Positions 63,561-64,000 of a DNA stretch of 64,000 nt are shown piece by piece. Numbering within the stretch: the first letter of the stretch is position 1; every line of letters begins with the position of its first letter. The translations under genes were made by a program, and so were the position numbers. This DNA is from JANWXD01 sp037446115 (GTDB lineage: Bacteria > Acidobacteriota > Terriglobia > Bryobacterales > Bryobacteraceae), in the NCBI GenBank assembly GCA_037446115.1, contig JBBIJF010000004.1, positions 133,558 through 197,557 on the forward strand, read 5' to 3'. The notes under the pieces are model-generated. The model worked only from the letters and a program-made list of their open reading frames with translations, was not told where the DNA came from and searched no databases.

Positions 63561-64000
63561 CTACAGCTCACCTGCACCGGGCGAAGGGTGACAGACATAG
63601 CACTCCGGCGTAACTCCGAAACGGCGTTGGTAGGCTTGCTGAATCGCGGTAATAAAGCTCTGACTGTGGCCGAAAGCCGTCAAATTGACGGTACACCCTC
63701 CGAATCCCCCGCCGGTCATGCGCGCCCCCAGCACGCCGGGTAGCGAAAGCGCCGTGTCCACGAGAAAGTCGAGTTCTTCGCAGCTGACTTCGTAGTCGTG
63801 CTGGAGGCTGCGATGCGAGGCGACCAGCAGCTCTCCCATGGCCGTGGTGTCCTGACGGCGGCAAGCTTCGACGAACGCCACGACCCGCTCGTTCTCCGTC
63901 ACGACATGGCGCGCCCGGCGAAGCGGAACCGCCGGGACCTCGCCCGCCAGCTCCTCCAGCTCCGCCTCGCCGACGTCGCGCAGGCTTGCCACCCAGGGTC
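63561..64000 (-). CDS. galK: Galactokinase, C-terminal part (5' end beyond window)
   Basis: Phosphorylates galactose to galactose 1-phosphate in the Leloir pathway. Only the last 145 or so residues are visible; the reading frame runs open to position 64000. Family features are SLQHDYEVSCEELDFLVD, the GHMP-kinase motif GVLGARMTGGGFGGCTVNL (the late ATP-binding motif) and the C-terminal VTPECYVCHPSPGAGEL. It is transcribed toward the left and may have a partner upstream of the window. With the GH36 enzyme and mutarotase it supports galactose use. The ATP-binding and galactose-binding N-terminal motifs cannot be checked here. Confidence 0.93.
   Translation of the reverse strand, partial: PWVASLRDVGEAELEELAGEVPAVPLRRARHVVTENERVVAFVEACRRQDTTAMGELLVASHRSLQHDYEVSCEELDFLVDTALSLPGVLGARMTGGGFGGCTVNLTAFGHSQSFITAIQQAYQRRFGVTPECYVCHPSPGAGEL

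Overview
The window is a 64 kb, GC-rich, gene-dense bacterial chromosome segment. Its content points to Acidobacteriota, most likely the Solibacter/Bryobacter lineage. The clues are a secreted protein whose N-terminal half resembles the Solibacter-type TIGR03437 domain, a very large TonB-dependent receptor with an N-terminal carboxypeptidase-regulatory-like domain, a bacterial VPS10/BNR-repeat secreted protein, and many signal-peptide-bearing hydrolases. This assignment is an inference from gene families, not from a marker phylogeny. No phage, plasmid, integrase, transposase or CRISPR array is visible.

Layout. 1-7.4 kb: ftsK (cut by the left edge) and uppP, divergent from pyruvate kinase, an exported triple-RidA protein and an exported D-aminoacylase-like amidohydrolase preceded by two tandem 29-residue membrane microproteins. 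7.5-15.4 kb: larA-type racemase, a YprB-like RNase H-fold/TPR protein, a frameshifted VPS10-like secreted protein coupled to a GH36 alpha-galactosidase. 15.5-24.2 kb (minus strand): TIGR03437-type protein, aldose 1-epimerase, a Cys-rich secreted protein, then a two-gene ATP-dependent 2-hydroxyacyl-CoA dehydratase-like system. 24.4-26.4 kb: arsenosugar-type radical SAM/AhpD pair and an ICMT-like methyltransferase. 26.5-32.3 kb (plus): HEAT protein, BtuB-like receptor, two TPR proteins, RNase III. 32.3-36.5 kb (minus): bicupin, MerR regulator, ADP-forming acyl-CoA synthetase/GNAT fusion. 36.7-43.8 kb (minus): a six-gene operon of GT4 glycosyltransferases alternating with GH130 proteins. 44-57 kb: DksA-like protein, mutS, glutamate dehydrogenase, carAB, thiE, FmdE-like, GNAT, priA. 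57.5-64 kb: small secreted protein, the giant TonB receptor, tRNA-Gly(GCC), a tandem 43-bp repeat, a membrane glycosyltransferase and the 3' end of galK.

How the genes work together. Galactose handling recurs: GH36 galactosidase, mutarotase and galactokinase. The GT4/GH130 operon looks like a dedicated oligo- or polysaccharide synthesis/phosphorolysis unit, possibly beta-mannan-like. The dehydratase/activase pair carries all four activase Fe-S cysteines and suggests low-potential, oxygen-sensitive chemistry. Housekeeping functions (division, replication restart, mismatch repair, pyrimidine/arginine precursor synthesis, thiamine, glycolysis) are interspersed.

The observations I rate highest are the paired 29-aa membrane proteins, the single-chain triple RidA, the GT4/GH130 operon, the double-activase system, and a recurring -10-like TANNNT placed 6-8 nt before start codons, which suggests leaderless transcripts.
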